DNA from: Acinetobacter corruptisaponis
GTDB lineage: Bacteria; Pseudomonadota; Gammaproteobacteria; Pseudomonadales; Moraxellaceae
Direction of reading: 5' to 3'
Assembly: GCF_030053775.1 (NCBI RefSeq)
Contig: NZ_CP125669.1
Span: forward strand, 1,111,962-1,175,961
Length of the DNA: 64,000 nt
Position numbers and translations under genes: made by a program. Positions 1 to 9,250 of this stretch are shown here, one piece after another. Under the pieces are notes generated by a model, which ran no database searches, was not told the DNA's origin, and was given only the letters and a program-made list of their open reading frames with translations. The stretch's first letter is position 1; each line of letters starts with the position of its first letter.

Positions 1-1378
1 TTTCCTTTTTCACAGGAACTGGCTCACCCGTCATCATGGATTCATCAACATAGGTTTTTCCGTCCACCACCACGCCATCGAGTGGAATTTGCTCACCCGA
101 TGAAATTTGTAAAATATCACCTTGTTTGACCATGGCAATATCGACATCCACCACCTGATCATGTTGAACCAGTTTAGCCTTGCTTGGCTGTAAACGTAAC
201 AAGGCTTTTAGGGAATTGGCAGTTTGTGAACGTGCTTTCAGTTCCAGAATCTGTCCCAACAAACTCAGCGAAACAATCATACAGGCTGCTTCAAAATACA
301 CTGCCACGCCATGCCCTGTTTTGGCTTCAACAGGAATCAGTGACGGGAAAATGGTTGCAATCACACTATAAATAAATGCGGCAAGCACCCCAACCCCGAT
401 TAGACTCCACATATTCAGATGGCCTGTTTTATAGGACACCAAACAACGTTGTAGAATTGGATAACCCGCCCATAGCACCACAGGCAGGCTTAACACCAGT
501 TCAATCCAGGGCTGGATATGTGGTGAGATAAAGGCATGGATATGCGAACCCATTGCCAGAATCATCACCAATAAACTAAGTGGCAAGGTTGTCCAGAAAC
601 GCTTGCTAAAATCCACCAGTTCAGGGTTTGGTCCCTCATCCAAAGTGGGTTGCATCGGTTCAAGTGCCATGCCGCAGATTGGGCAAGTGCCTGGGCCTTT
701 TTGTACAATCTCAGGGTCCATCGGACAGGTATAATCCATATCCATTGCTCCCTCGGGAACTGGACGCTGATCAGCGGGAGTTAAATAAAATTCAGGGTCA
801 TGTTTAAATTTATCCAGACAGGATGGATTACAGAAATAATAGGTTTTCCCTTGATAGTCTGTTTTTAAATCAGTTGTAGTTTTAACTGACATCCCACACA
901 CAGGGTCAATCTCGGTTTGAAGATTATCTGCTTCATGCTGGTGTTGATGCTGCCCTCCACCACAGCATGAGGAATTTTTTACCTCTTCTTTAACAGGTGA
1001 TATTTCTGGTTTAGCACCGCAACATGAATTACTTTTTTGCTCAGTCAGTTTTGGTGCACAACAGGATAAGTTTTCGACAGGCTCATCTTTCTGTTCCAAT
1101 TCAGTTCCACCACAACACGACGTTTGCTTGACTGGCTTTTCCTTGGAACAACATGATGAAGCTGCCTGCTGCTCTTTTTTGAGGCTTAGATAATTTTCAG
1201 GCTGCGTACTAAACTTTTGCTGACAGCCCGCTGAACAAAATAAATAACGAATATCCTGATAATCAAAATAATGCTTCGACGTTTCAGCCACCTGCATTCC
1301 ACATACAGGATCAGTATATTCATAAACAATTGCTGTTTTCTGACCTGAACAGCATGATGAAGCTTGTTGCTGAGTCAT
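1..1378 (-). CDS. Heavy-metal translocating P-type ATPase with YHS domains (N-terminal part, runs off the window)
   Basis: This is the first ~459 residues of an inner-membrane P1B-type ATPase that would export a soft metal such as copper from the cytoplasm. In order it shows a YHS domain (about residues 20-60, DPVCGM then FCSAGC), a linker with repeated Cys-Cys motifs (six CC pairs between residues 9 and 139) and a His-rich stretch, a second YHS domain (about 157-190, DPVCGM then FCNPSC), a metal-binding segment CPMDPE...CPICGM (about 218-237), several hydrophobic membrane segments, and the actuator motif TGEP near the window edge. The phosphorylation DKTG motif lies outside. The ATG at 1376-1378 follows a MerR-type promoter and faces a MerR gene, so metal induction is likely. 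Copper is an inference: the CPC membrane motif is not visible. Other P1B metals remain possible. Confidence 0.9.
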   Translation of the reverse strand, partial: MTQQQASSCCSGQKTAIVYEYTDPVCGMQVAETSKHYFDYQDIRYLFCSAGCQQKFSTQPENYLSLKKEQQAASSCCSKEKPVKQTSCCGGTELEQKDEPVENLSCCAPKLTEQKSNSCCGAKPEISPVKEEVKNSSCCGGGQHQHQHEADNLQTEIDPVCGMSVKTTTDLKTDYQGKTYYFCNPSCLDKFKHDPEFYLTPADQRPVPEGAMDMDYTCPMDPEIVQKGPGTCPICGMALEPMQPTLDEGPNPELVDFSKRFWTTLPLSLLVMILAMGSHIHAFISPHIQPWIELVLSLPVVLWAGYPILQRCLVSYKTGHLNMWSLIGVGVLAAFIYSVIATIFPSLIPVEAKTGHGVAVYFEAACMIVSLSLLGQILELKARSQTANSLKALLRLQPSKAKLVQHDQVVDVDIAMVKQGDILQISSGEQIPLDGVVVDGKTYVDESMMTGEPVPVKKE

Positions 1379-1411
1379 CACTACACCTATCTTTTATTTT
1401 TTGATGGTTAT

Positions 1412-1443
1412 AGGATAAAGTCTGTACCCAGGTACAGAGTCAA
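1412..1443 (-). promoter_or_regulatory. MerR-type promoter/operator of the metal ATPase
   Basis: On the minus strand a -35 TTGACT (1443-1438) and a -10-like TTATCC (1418-1413) are separated by 19 bp, the over-long spacing typical of MerR-activated promoters. The spacer holds a perfect inverted repeat CTGTACC-N2-GGTACAG (1422-1437) that resembles mer operators. It sits between the divergent ATPase and merR-like genes, so it probably also represses the regulator's own promoter. Confidence 0.75.
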
Positions 1444-1477
1444 GTATTTTTTCAGGCTACTTTTAAGGAACAGACAC

Positions 1478-1858
1478 ATGAACCTGACCATTGGTAAACT
1501 GGCAAAGTCCTGCAACATCAACGTCGAAACCATTCGTTATTATCAGCGTATTGGCTTAATGCGTGTACCTGAGAGCACACACAGCTATCGTTACTATCAT
1601 CAGCAAGATATCGAAACCTTAAGCTTTATCCAGAAAGCCAAAGATGCTGGCCTACAACTGAATGAAATTAAGGAATTACTGACCTTAAATCTGGAAGACC
1701 GTATTCAGGTAAGGTATGTGATTGAACAACGCTTAAGCAAGATAGATGAGCGGATACAAGAATTGCAGGGACTAAAACAAAGGCTTTCAAGCTGGCTAGA
1801 TGAATGTAAAACCACAGAAAATGATTGCTGCCCGATTTTAATGGAACTTAAACAATAA
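1478..1858 (+). CDS. MerR-family metal-responsive regulator
   Basis: A 126-residue MerR-family activator. The N-terminal winged helix (LTIGKLAKSCNINVETIRYY, about residues 2-21, then YRYYHQQDIETLSFI) is followed by the dimerisation helix (about 80-112) and a C-terminal loop with Cys near WLDEC and NDCCPIL. The CCPIL segment matches the last metal-binding Cys region of MerR (SCPLI), but the Cys equivalent to MerR Cys82 appears absent, so the metal may not be mercury. The ATG at 1478 is chosen because AAGGA stands just upstream and the conserved fold begins there; a longer upstream reading has no family similarity. It faces the P-type ATPase across a MerR-type promoter and probably controls it. 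Confidence 0.88.
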   Translation: MNLTIGKLAKSCNINVETIRYYQRIGLMRVPESTHSYRYYHQQDIETLSFIQKAKDAGLQLNEIKELLTLNLEDRIQVRYVIEQRLSKIDERIQELQGLKQRLSSWLDECKTTENDCCPILMELKQ

Positions 1859-1921
1859 ATTGAACTTATTTTATATGACAAGCACCTGATGATTATATTC
1901 AGGTGCCTGCGATTTTGTTAT

Positions 1922-2122
1922 TTATACAAATGACCAAACTACATTTTCATCCCGCTGTTTGAGCAGGAAACTGGTCTGTTGATCATCCTCTACTACGATA
2001 TGTTGATTCGAAATCATTTTTACCTTAAGTAGGGTATCATTTTCATAGACCAAGTCATTTTTGCCCTCTTTGGTTAGGACAAGCATTTGATCAAGCACAA
2101 TTAGATTTTTAGATTCCAACAT
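1922..2122 (-). CDS. Small hypothetical protein
   Basis: A 66-residue soluble-looking protein of unknown function that I do not recognise. It has alternating hydrophobic and charged stretches that could form a small beta-rich fold (LLKVKMISNQHIVVEDDQQ), no signal peptide and no cysteine. The ATG at 2122 is preferred over the one at 2149 because GAGGG lies seven bases upstream of it. It stands alone between merR and the MoxR-type operon, with about 250 bp of AT-rich sequence upstream. The reading is supported mainly by the ribosome binding site and by the absence of a competing gene. Confidence 0.55.
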   Translation of the reverse strand: MLESKNLIVLDQMLVLTKEGKNDLVYENDTLLKVKMISNQHIVVEDDQQTSFLLKQRDENVVWSFV

Positions 2123-2372
2123 CGTTTTCCCTCTACAATTGTTTAGCAAATTCTGAGTATTTTTATAAAGTCGATAATTTTATATCCTCTCGAATCGTCT
2201 ATTTATAAGAACTATTCGCACTTCAAAACACTCATTTTAATTATATAAATACATGAAACTGACATCTTATGATGCTATTTCACGCTGGGCATTTTAGCCT
2301 ATTTTTTAAGCAAGTAAATGTTTTTTGTCGGACATTTGACAAAAAATGTCATTTTGTGCAAAAAAAGGCAGT
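2123..2372. other. AT-rich intergenic region
   Basis: This stretch holds the promoter region of the small hypothetical gene and the downstream flank of the SWIM gene. Apart from an imperfect inverted repeat around 2336-2352 (TTTGACAAAAAATGTCA) I see nothing gene-like. Confidence 0.4.
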
Positions 2373-4520
2373 TCAAATTAATGCTTTATTATCAATATTT
2401 AATTGTATTGGCAAAAAAACCTGCATTCTTAAAACCAAGTCACACACATAGACCAAACGTAAAAGCAGCGCTGAATTTAGTTGAGAAGTATCTAAAATTA
2501 AGCTGATTTGCTTGACTAAAAGATTCATTCCCGCATCCTGCACCAACTGTCGTTGCTGCTGTAGCATCTCAATCTGTGATGTACTCAGCAACATACGCCC
2601 TGAACAACTGAGACTGAGCAATACCTCCAAAATCGGTTCACACACTTTCTGGCTCAAGCTGATTTGAGTTGAAACAAGTTTAGCTTGATGCTGTTTTTTC
2701 TTTGCCAACAGTTGCTCAATACGTCCAACGATACTCTCTTTTAAAGTCCTTTTTGGTTCAGCCAGTTGGTCAAAATCAAGGTTAAACAGTCGAGTCTTGC
2801 CATTTTGAGTGATCAACAAACTCATGGGGGATAGAAGCAGTTGATGCCCTTTAATTTGGCAGTACGCAAAAATAGAGTGGACCTGTAGCATTTGGGTACA
2901 TAAGCGTTCAAGCTGACGAATTTTCTCTAAGTCTTGTATTTTCCAGTCCAAACGCAAATGCAATGTTGATCGGTTTTGGTCATAAACCGTCCACCACAAG
3001 CATTGTTCAATTTCATCTACTTGAGGAATGTCATAAGCAGAGATATTGAGCAGTACGATTTGATCAATTCCGTCTATAGTTTGTAACTGTTGCTGCCAAT
3101 GCTGCTGTAATGTCCGCCAATCATTGAACCCAATCTTTTGGTAGAAACTAAAGTCTTCAAGCTTACTTAGGCTATTTAAAGGCAAGGCACGACTTGTTCC
3201 TGATGCAGATAAACGTCCATCTTCACTAAACCGAGGTTGCTGCAAACATACTTTTTTCTGCATCAGTTGTTGGGCTGTCAGCATCCAGATACTCTGCTGT
3301 GACCATGCATTATGACGGGTAAAGTTTGGGTCATTATTTTCAGCACGTGCCAAAGTGACTTCAAAAGTTTTAGGATTTTCCAATTCTGAGAAATACAGGC
3401 TTATCCCGCGTGCTCCTCCAAGCGTCCGCCACCAACGCGCGCCTAAAGGCAAAAGCTCCAACTCAGTTTGCTCGTCATCGGATTGATACTGCTGGCGAAG
3501 CTTCCCTCTTAAATGAAGAAGCTGCTCACCTTGTGCATGTTCCAACCGATAGAGATAAGCACTCATCTGTGCCAAATACAGTAGCGTATCATGTTCTGAA
3601 CTGTGCTCATCACGATTTAACAATCGGCCCACCTGCCCGCTGAGTTGTCTTAGCATTGCAGCTAGACGTGGCAATGATTCACTACGGGCTGACATATTGA
3701 GTAAATGCAGTTGACGTGCAGTCATCTCATTGACATGGGATAGACCAAATTCAAGCAATTGCGCTAAATCATCTTTTAATTCAACAATAAACTGGCGTTC
3801 ACTCTCACTTAAAATCGCAGGGTTCTCTGCTTCACTCAGTTCCAGTTCAGCCCACAATTTTCCTTGCAAACGCTGTACTTCACTTAAGGCAGCCAGATAG
3901 TAGGCAGGTTGATCTTTTTCCAGATTGGACAACATACCTGCAAAACCAGCTCCCGCGACATAGATGATGTCCTCAGCCAAACTCTTGATCCGAATTTTTA
4001 AGCGGTAGCCCTCTTCCAACAATTCCGTTTGCTGTTCTTGCTGCCAAAGACGAGCCAATTTAATCGCTTTTTGGGTTTGGGCTTTGCCTATTTTCTTGGC
4101 AAGTTGACTTAAATCGAATGCCAGAATCTCTTCAATTAGATTGGGTTGAGTCTGAATTTCTTGAAGCTTTTCATTAGATGGAACAATTGAATTCTCAACC
4201 AATTCAGGTGTATCTTGGATCTGGTTTTCAGTATTGCCCTGAACTGGATTTCGTAGATGTTGTTGTAAATACAGCACTGCGGCAACGATATGCTTACATG
4301 CACCTGTTGCAGGGCAAGTACAAGATGCGTTGACTAAACCTGTAGCCGACAAATAGACTTGTTGACCATCACTCTCAATGGTGATCTGTTCGGCTTGCTT
4401 AGCCTGTAAAGTGACCTTTTCCGCTTCAATATCTTTTAAGGCACGGCGTACCAAGCCCGCATTGGCATAGGTTGCAAGGCTTTCTTGGTCATAAGCTAAA
4501 TATTGTTGTTGCCAGCTCAT
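2373..4520 (-). CDS. SWIM zinc-finger protein (YehQ-like), last gene of the MoxR operon
   Basis: A 715-residue protein with an N-terminal SWIM zinc finger: CTCPATGACKH (about residues 68-78, C-x-C-x(n)-C-x-H). The long remainder is helical with many Gln and Leu residues and no motif I can name. SWIM domains are proposed to bind DNA or protein. The start at 4520 is set by the ATGA overlap with the stop of the VWA gene and by AGAGGT upstream; a longer reading to 4541 has neither. It is the fifth gene of a translationally coupled operon with DUF4132, MoxR, DUF5682 and VWA genes, the same set as yehI/L/M/P/Q in E. coli. Role inferred: a substrate or nucleic-acid-binding adaptor for the MoxR ATPase. 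Function is not established. Confidence 0.88.
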   Translation of the reverse strand: MSWQQQYLAYDQESLATYANAGLVRRALKDIEAEKVTLQAKQAEQITIESDGQQVYLSATGLVNASCTCPATGACKHIVAAVLYLQQHLRNPVQGNTENQIQDTPELVENSIVPSNEKLQEIQTQPNLIEEILAFDLSQLAKKIGKAQTQKAIKLARLWQQEQQTELLEEGYRLKIRIKSLAEDIIYVAGAGFAGMLSNLEKDQPAYYLAALSEVQRLQGKLWAELELSEAENPAILSESERQFIVELKDDLAQLLEFGLSHVNEMTARQLHLLNMSARSESLPRLAAMLRQLSGQVGRLLNRDEHSSEHDTLLYLAQMSAYLYRLEHAQGEQLLHLRGKLRQQYQSDDEQTELELLPLGARWWRTLGGARGISLYFSELENPKTFEVTLARAENNDPNFTRHNAWSQQSIWMLTAQQLMQKKVCLQQPRFSEDGRLSASGTSRALPLNSLSKLEDFSFYQKIGFNDWRTLQQHWQQQLQTIDGIDQIVLLNISAYDIPQVDEIEQCLWWTVYDQNRSTLHLRLDWKIQDLEKIRQLERLCTQMLQVHSIFAYCQIKGHQLLLSPMSLLITQNGKTRLFNLDFDQLAEPKRTLKESIVGRIEQLLAKKKQHQAKLVSTQISLSQKVCEPILEVLLSLSCSGRMLLSTSQIEMLQQQRQLVQDAGMNLLVKQISLILDTSQLNSALLLRLVYVCDLVLRMQVFLPIQLNIDNKALI

Positions 4521-5653
4521 TGCATTACCTCTGCCATCCATTCCGCAAAATGTTCAGGTGTTAAAGCTGCCACAGACATGCCTCGTTCATTGAGTTTTTG
4601 TGCCATCTGAATGTCATACACTGGATTGGCCTGTTCATCCAAAGCAGCCAAGCCCAGTAATTTCACTTGCTGACTTTGCAATCGACTGATCGCATTCAGC
4701 AAATGAACAACTGAACCACCCTCTTCAAAATCACTAATCAAGGTAAAAATGGTTCGATTGGGTTGAGTCACAAAACGCTCACAATAATTCACTGCTTTGG
4801 CGATGTCTGTGCCACCACCTAATTGTACGGTCAAAAGTACCTCAACAGGGTCATGTGCCATATGCGACAAGTCCACGATATTGGTGTCAAACAACACTAG
4901 ATGCACTTTAACAGCAGGTAAACTCGCCAAAATACTGGCACAAATCGCACTATACATCACCGAGTTCATCATCGAACCACTCTGATCGACACACAACACC
5001 ACCGTCCAGGGTAAATGACGCTGTACCCGTGCATTGAAGAATGGCTGTTGAATAATCAGTTTATTTAGATCATGGTTATAATGTTTTAGATTTTCCCGAA
5101 TGGTACGCCGCCAGTCAAAATTCTGACTATTGGCAATCAATGAACGACGAAAGCGGTTACGCCGACCATGGATCGCATTGATAAAATTCGGTTTTAAGCG
5201 TGCAACAATCTGCTCAACTACTGTTTTAATGATCTCTCGAACAGCCTCACGGGTTTGAGCATTCATTCGGCCACGCATGGTTAACAAGGCCTTTGCCAAC
5301 TGAGGTGTGGGTTCCAGACTTTTTAAACTTTGCGGATCTTTGAGTAAGGCATCTAACTGATACCGTTCAACCGCTTGGGTTTGTACACGCTCAAAGGTAC
5401 TTTGTGGAAATAGTTTGCGTGCCTGATTGAGCCAGTTAATTGCAGTGAGTTGTGAATCATCAAGTGAACCATGACGTGATTCTCCAGCAACATGCCCACG
5501 CTGTTCATACTCTCGGTTGTATAAATAATCGAGGGTGCGTTCCAAACGGAGTTGTTCTGCATCAAGTTGCACCTGATTCAATGCCCGATCACTATAGCGA
5601 CCTAAAATTAAACGCCAACGGGCTGCAAGGTCTTTAGAATTTGAATCATCCAT
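4517..5653 (-). CDS. VWA-domain protein with intact MIDAS (YehP-like), partner of the MoxR ATPase
   Basis: A 378-residue cytoplasmic protein. Residues ~1-215 are helical and charged; the C-terminal von Willebrand A domain (~217-378) carries a complete metal-ion-dependent adhesion site: D-x-S-G-S in VDQSGSM (Asp223, Ser225, Ser227), the Thr in GGGTDIAKA and the Asp in LISDFEEGG. VWA proteins encoded next to MoxR AAA+ ATPases usually act as their partners in metal insertion or in remodelling of a target complex. The start at 5653 overlaps the preceding stop by one base (TGATG), and the stop overlaps the SWIM start by four (ATGA), so the genes are translationally coupled. What the pair acts on is unknown. 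Confidence 0.92.
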   Translation of the reverse strand: MDDSNSKDLAARWRLILGRYSDRALNQVQLDAEQLRLERTLDYLYNREYEQRGHVAGESRHGSLDDSQLTAINWLNQARKLFPQSTFERVQTQAVERYQLDALLKDPQSLKSLEPTPQLAKALLTMRGRMNAQTREAVREIIKTVVEQIVARLKPNFINAIHGRRNRFRRSLIANSQNFDWRRTIRENLKHYNHDLNKLIIQQPFFNARVQRHLPWTVVLCVDQSGSMMNSVMYSAICASILASLPAVKVHLVLFDTNIVDLSHMAHDPVEVLLTVQLGGGTDIAKAVNYCERFVTQPNRTIFTLISDFEEGGSVVHLLNAISRLQSQQVKLLGLAALDEQANPVYDIQMAQKLNERGMSVAALTPEHFAEWMAEVMQ

Positions 5654-8148
5654 CACGCTAACCAACCCTGTAAATTTTGCTCAACTAAAAACTGCTGTAG
5701 CTGTTGATTTAACTGCACACCTTGTAACATTTCAGCCTGTGATACCTCACTGATATATTGAGAAATATCCAGACTTGAAACATCATTCAACTGTGCAATT
5801 TGTTCCGCAAAAGCTGCGGTTTCCTTTGGTTTAAAATGGGTAAATGCTTGGCGTAGATCAGGCAAAATAGCGACAAAAGCAGCTTCATCCCACTGCAACA
5901 AAAGCTGATTCAGTAATTTCGCCATAGCAGGATAACGCAATAATAATTCAGGGGCACTTTGCATCATGCCAGACAGATATGCCACTGCATGTTCAGGGCT
6001 TGCACCGATGCCAAAATGTTGCTGAATAGATTGTTGTAGGTTTTGCTCGCTTAAATCACCATCAATAAAACGTAATGCATCCACTGCACCAGCCAACACA
6101 TCTAGCTTTTGCCAATCGGTATGTAAACGCGCCAGGGTTTGATAGAACTGCGCCAACAAATCAGCCTCACCACCAACCACGCGCTGAATCTGTTTAGACA
6201 AATTGCGTAACTGCAACACTTGATTGAGAATCTGCTGCTGTTGATCTGCGGGCGGCGTTGCCAATTGTGAAAGCAAGAACAATGCGCTTGGAATCACCTG
6301 TTGCAACAACGCTTTTAGTTCAGGCTGCTGTTGGAAAGCCAGAAAATCCTTACCTGTCCATAAGTTTAATAATTTTTGCCCACATTGAATGACCGAGTCC
6401 AAATCAGGATCATTGGGTAAATACTGTTGAACTTCCGCAAAAAGAATTGAAATTTGTTTATGTAATCCCATCAATGCCGCACGGATTAAAAGCTGTACTG
6501 CAAGATGTGAAGATCGCCCTTGTCCAGACTGAGCAAAAGTCTCTTTGAGTTGCAGTAACTTATATATTGCAATGGTATTGAGATCACTTCCTAATTCTGA
6601 CAACTCAATCAATCGAGCTTCAACATGTGGTGTCCATGCATAGTCCCATTCTTCAAAGAGCAAATGTAAACGCCCACCTCCCAAGAAATCTGGACCACTC
6701 ACGGATTTGGCAAACCCCACTTGTAAAAAATCCAGTAAATGCAGAAAACGACTGCGCAAACGATGTTTCTGATTACGGAATACATCCAGTTTCGCGCGTT
6801 TGCTGATGGTTTCATCCAGCTTGAAACGATGGATTTTGGCCAACTCATAGACTTGTGCCAAGAGTGGCGGCGTTTGAGTAGATTGAACCACCTGCCCTAA
6901 ACGAGCCCCACTTAAAATCTGGTGCAGTAAATGCTGGAATGCTTGCTGCCCCTCATCTAAACTGCCTTTGACAAAACTACTTTGGCAAGCATCAATCAAG
7001 TCAAAACGGCTAATTAAGTGATGCTCTCTTAAACTGGCTAACCTAATCGCCTGTTCAGTGGCATTTTTAACGGTAATAAAACTACTGTCTAAAATCTGTT
7101 GTTCACGCAATTGCCTAGAAAAACCAGAAAGTAACTCAACGGTTAAGGTTTGCCGTTGTTCAACTTCATTTGCAGAATCATCCATCATTTGCTGCCAACA
7201 ACGCTGATAAAAAGCGGGTGATGGCATACCTGAAGCATAACCATTTAAGGCATCAAGACGATCAAAACTATAACGAATCAGCCAAGCTTGATCATCCTGA
7301 TCAGCTGACTTTATTTTTTTGATTTTCTTTGGTTTTGTTGTGAGAATTTGTGCTGCCAACTCCTCAATTAACGCCAAGGTATGGAAGCCCCCTGTAATAA
7401 TGCAGATTGTGCCCTTATTATTCTCATAGCACTCTAAAATGCTCTGCAACATACATTGTTCACGAATCAGCGAGGCATCAGCTTCCAACACACTGTCTTC
7501 ATAGTCCAGACGAGACATGGCACACCAGACCAAAACTTCATGGAAAAAGTTTTGCCAGTCGTTCATTTCCTGTTTGGGCTTTAACTCAAACAGATGATCC
7601 CAAAGTTCATCATGGTTACGGCAATGCAACTTGTGTGCTAAAGCTTGTAAATACTGACTATGCGCTAAATAGCGCTCTTGTTGTAGGCTACGGCTTTGCC
7701 ATGTTTGTTCAGCAAAAGCCTGTAATTCATGCTCAACCTGACTGCTCCATGCCAAATCAATAAACTCAACCTTGGCATTGATTTCTGGCGCATAACGTAA
7801 CGCGACCCATTCAGGTGAATAATCACAAAATGGATAGTAGGCCGTACGACTTTGTTTCTGCTCAATGGTTTCCTCATTTACAGCATCAACATTCCGTTCA
7901 ATGATCTCGGTTTGACACAATACGGCCAAGGGCGGCTGACTGTCTGGATGTTGTAAATCTGCAATTAAACGGTTAAATGAACGCGGTGCTTCAATCAGCA
8001 CATGCGTAGCTTGCAACTGCTGTAATGCCTGTAACGTAGCGTATGCACAGGCTGGACTATGATGGCGAATCGGTAAAAAATGAATACCCTTTTCAGCCAA
8101 AGCCTTTTGCCATTCTAAGGCTTGTCGTAAGCGTTGAGGTATCGTCAT
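5653..8148 (-). CDS. DUF5682 family protein (YehM-like)
   Basis: An 831-residue protein with the DUF5682 signature near its N-terminus: LPIRHHSPACAYA (about residues 25-37), followed by HVLIEAPRSFN and, near residue 250, a CIITGGFHT motif. The RHHSP, E and GGFH elements look like the conserved polar residues of an active site, possibly related to the EreA/ChaN-like fold; that relation is my inference and is weak. The C-terminal two thirds are helical and Gln/Leu rich. There is no signal peptide or membrane segment. The start overlaps the MoxR stop (ATGA), and the stop overlaps the VWA start. The family is seen almost always with MoxR/VWA/SWIM genes; its biochemical role is unknown. Confidence 0.88.
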   Translation of the reverse strand: MTIPQRLRQALEWQKALAEKGIHFLPIRHHSPACAYATLQALQQLQATHVLIEAPRSFNRLIADLQHPDSQPPLAVLCQTEIIERNVDAVNEETIEQKQSRTAYYPFCDYSPEWVALRYAPEINAKVEFIDLAWSSQVEHELQAFAEQTWQSRSLQQERYLAHSQYLQALAHKLHCRNHDELWDHLFELKPKQEMNDWQNFFHEVLVWCAMSRLDYEDSVLEADASLIREQCMLQSILECYENNKGTICIITGGFHTLALIEELAAQILTTKPKKIKKIKSADQDDQAWLIRYSFDRLDALNGYASGMPSPAFYQRCWQQMMDDSANEVEQRQTLTVELLSGFSRQLREQQILDSSFITVKNATEQAIRLASLREHHLISRFDLIDACQSSFVKGSLDEGQQAFQHLLHQILSGARLGQVVQSTQTPPLLAQVYELAKIHRFKLDETISKRAKLDVFRNQKHRLRSRFLHLLDFLQVGFAKSVSGPDFLGGGRLHLLFEEWDYAWTPHVEARLIELSELGSDLNTIAIYKLLQLKETFAQSGQGRSSHLAVQLLIRAALMGLHKQISILFAEVQQYLPNDPDLDSVIQCGQKLLNLWTGKDFLAFQQQPELKALLQQVIPSALFLLSQLATPPADQQQQILNQVLQLRNLSKQIQRVVGGEADLLAQFYQTLARLHTDWQKLDVLAGAVDALRFIDGDLSEQNLQQSIQQHFGIGASPEHAVAYLSGMMQSAPELLLRYPAMAKLLNQLLLQWDEAAFVAILPDLRQAFTHFKPKETAAFAEQIAQLNDVSSLDISQYISEVSQAEMLQGVQLNQQLQQFLVEQNLQGWLA

Positions 8149-9236
8149 TGCCAGAAAGTCTTCCCAGCATCAAAAAAGGCTTTCCAAGTTGCATCCTGTT
8201 TCGCCCGTTCACGTGCCACATTATCCATATAAAAACGCATACGCTTGGCATCATCCACATTATCCTTGAGCACCACGCCAATCAACTGCCGCGCAATCGC
8301 TGCCCCACTCAAGGATTGATTACCTAGATAATAGCCCTCCAAAGCCGCTGCATAGGCAATATTCACCGCCTCCGCTGTTGACATCACTGCATCAGGGGTT
8401 TTGATAGACGTACCATCTTTGGTTGTGCCTTGACGTAACTCTTGAAAAACTGTAACCAGTAGATCGACCACAGATTCAGACATTTGAATCTGATCAGATA
8501 AATCGCCTAACTCACGTTTTAACTGAGTCAATACTAATTCACGCTCAAACACAGGGTCAGCAATCGGGCGAACGGTTTCAAAATTAAAACGACGTTTCAA
8601 TGCCGAGGACATCTCATGCACACCCCGATCCCTTAAGTTGGCAGTGGCAATAATATTAAATCCTGCTTTGGCATAAACACGACCTTGCTCACCCAACTCA
8701 GGAATCATCATGGTCTTTTCAGACATCAGTGAAACCAGCACATCCTGAATTTCAGGTGGACAACGGGTAATTTCCTCAAAACGAATAATCTTGCCCTGTT
8801 GCATCGCTTGATACACAGGAGACGGCACCAAAGATTTTTCATTTGGACCCTCTGCAAGTAATAAGGCATAATTCCAGGAGTATTTTAAATGGTCTTCGGT
8901 TGTTCCCGCAGTCCCTTGAATGGTCAGTCCTGAATCGCCACTAATCGCAGCTGCCAACAACTCAGAAAGCATGGATTTTGCTGTACCAGGCTCGCCCACC
9001 AACATCAAACCTTGTTTTCCCAATAAAGTGACAATGGCTCGATCTACCAAGGCATCATCTCCATAAAATTTACGGCTGATGGCAAGTTTTTCATCACCTA
9101 AAATGAATTGACGCACTGCACGTGGTGAACGTAACCAACCTTGTGGTTTGGGTGCATGGTCATATTCAGTTAATACGGCCAATTCTTCTGCAAAGCGTTG
9201 TTCAGCACTGAGTTTAATAATGTCTTGTTGATTCAT
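8145..9236 (-). CDS. MoxR-family AAA+ ATPase (YehL type)
   Basis: An AAA+ ATPase of the MoxR clade, about 363 residues. Walker A is GEPGTAKS (about residues 81-88), the Walker B region reads IIRFEEITR, sensor 1 lies in FNIIATANLRDRG, and a C-terminal helical lid follows. MoxR enzymes form hexamers that work with VWA-domain proteins, here the gene two places downstream. The start is uncertain: the ATG at 9236 lies 15 bases beyond the DUF4132 stop with a weak GGTAAAG upstream; an alternative ATG at 9275 would overlap that gene by 25 bases and has no ribosome binding site. The stop overlaps the DUF5682 start by four bases. Its sub-family matches the E. coli YehL group, whose function is unknown. 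Confidence 0.92.
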   Translation of the reverse strand: MNQQDIIKLSAEQRFAEELAVLTEYDHAPKPQGWLRSPRAVRQFILGDEKLAISRKFYGDDALVDRAIVTLLGKQGLMLVGEPGTAKSMLSELLAAAISGDSGLTIQGTAGTTEDHLKYSWNYALLLAEGPNEKSLVPSPVYQAMQQGKIIRFEEITRCPPEIQDVLVSLMSEKTMMIPELGEQGRVYAKAGFNIIATANLRDRGVHEMSSALKRRFNFETVRPIADPVFERELVLTQLKRELGDLSDQIQMSESVVDLLVTVFQELRQGTTKDGTSIKTPDAVMSTAEAVNIAYAAALEGYYLGNQSLSGAAIARQLIGVVLKDNVDDAKRMRFYMDNVARERAKQDATWKAFFDAGKTFWQ

Positions 9237-9250
9237 ATCTTTACCATTTT

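Noticed and set aside
2269..2506. Short overlapping plus frames beside the SWIM gene
   Set aside because: They overlap the 3' end of the SWIM gene antisense and lack ribosome binding sites.
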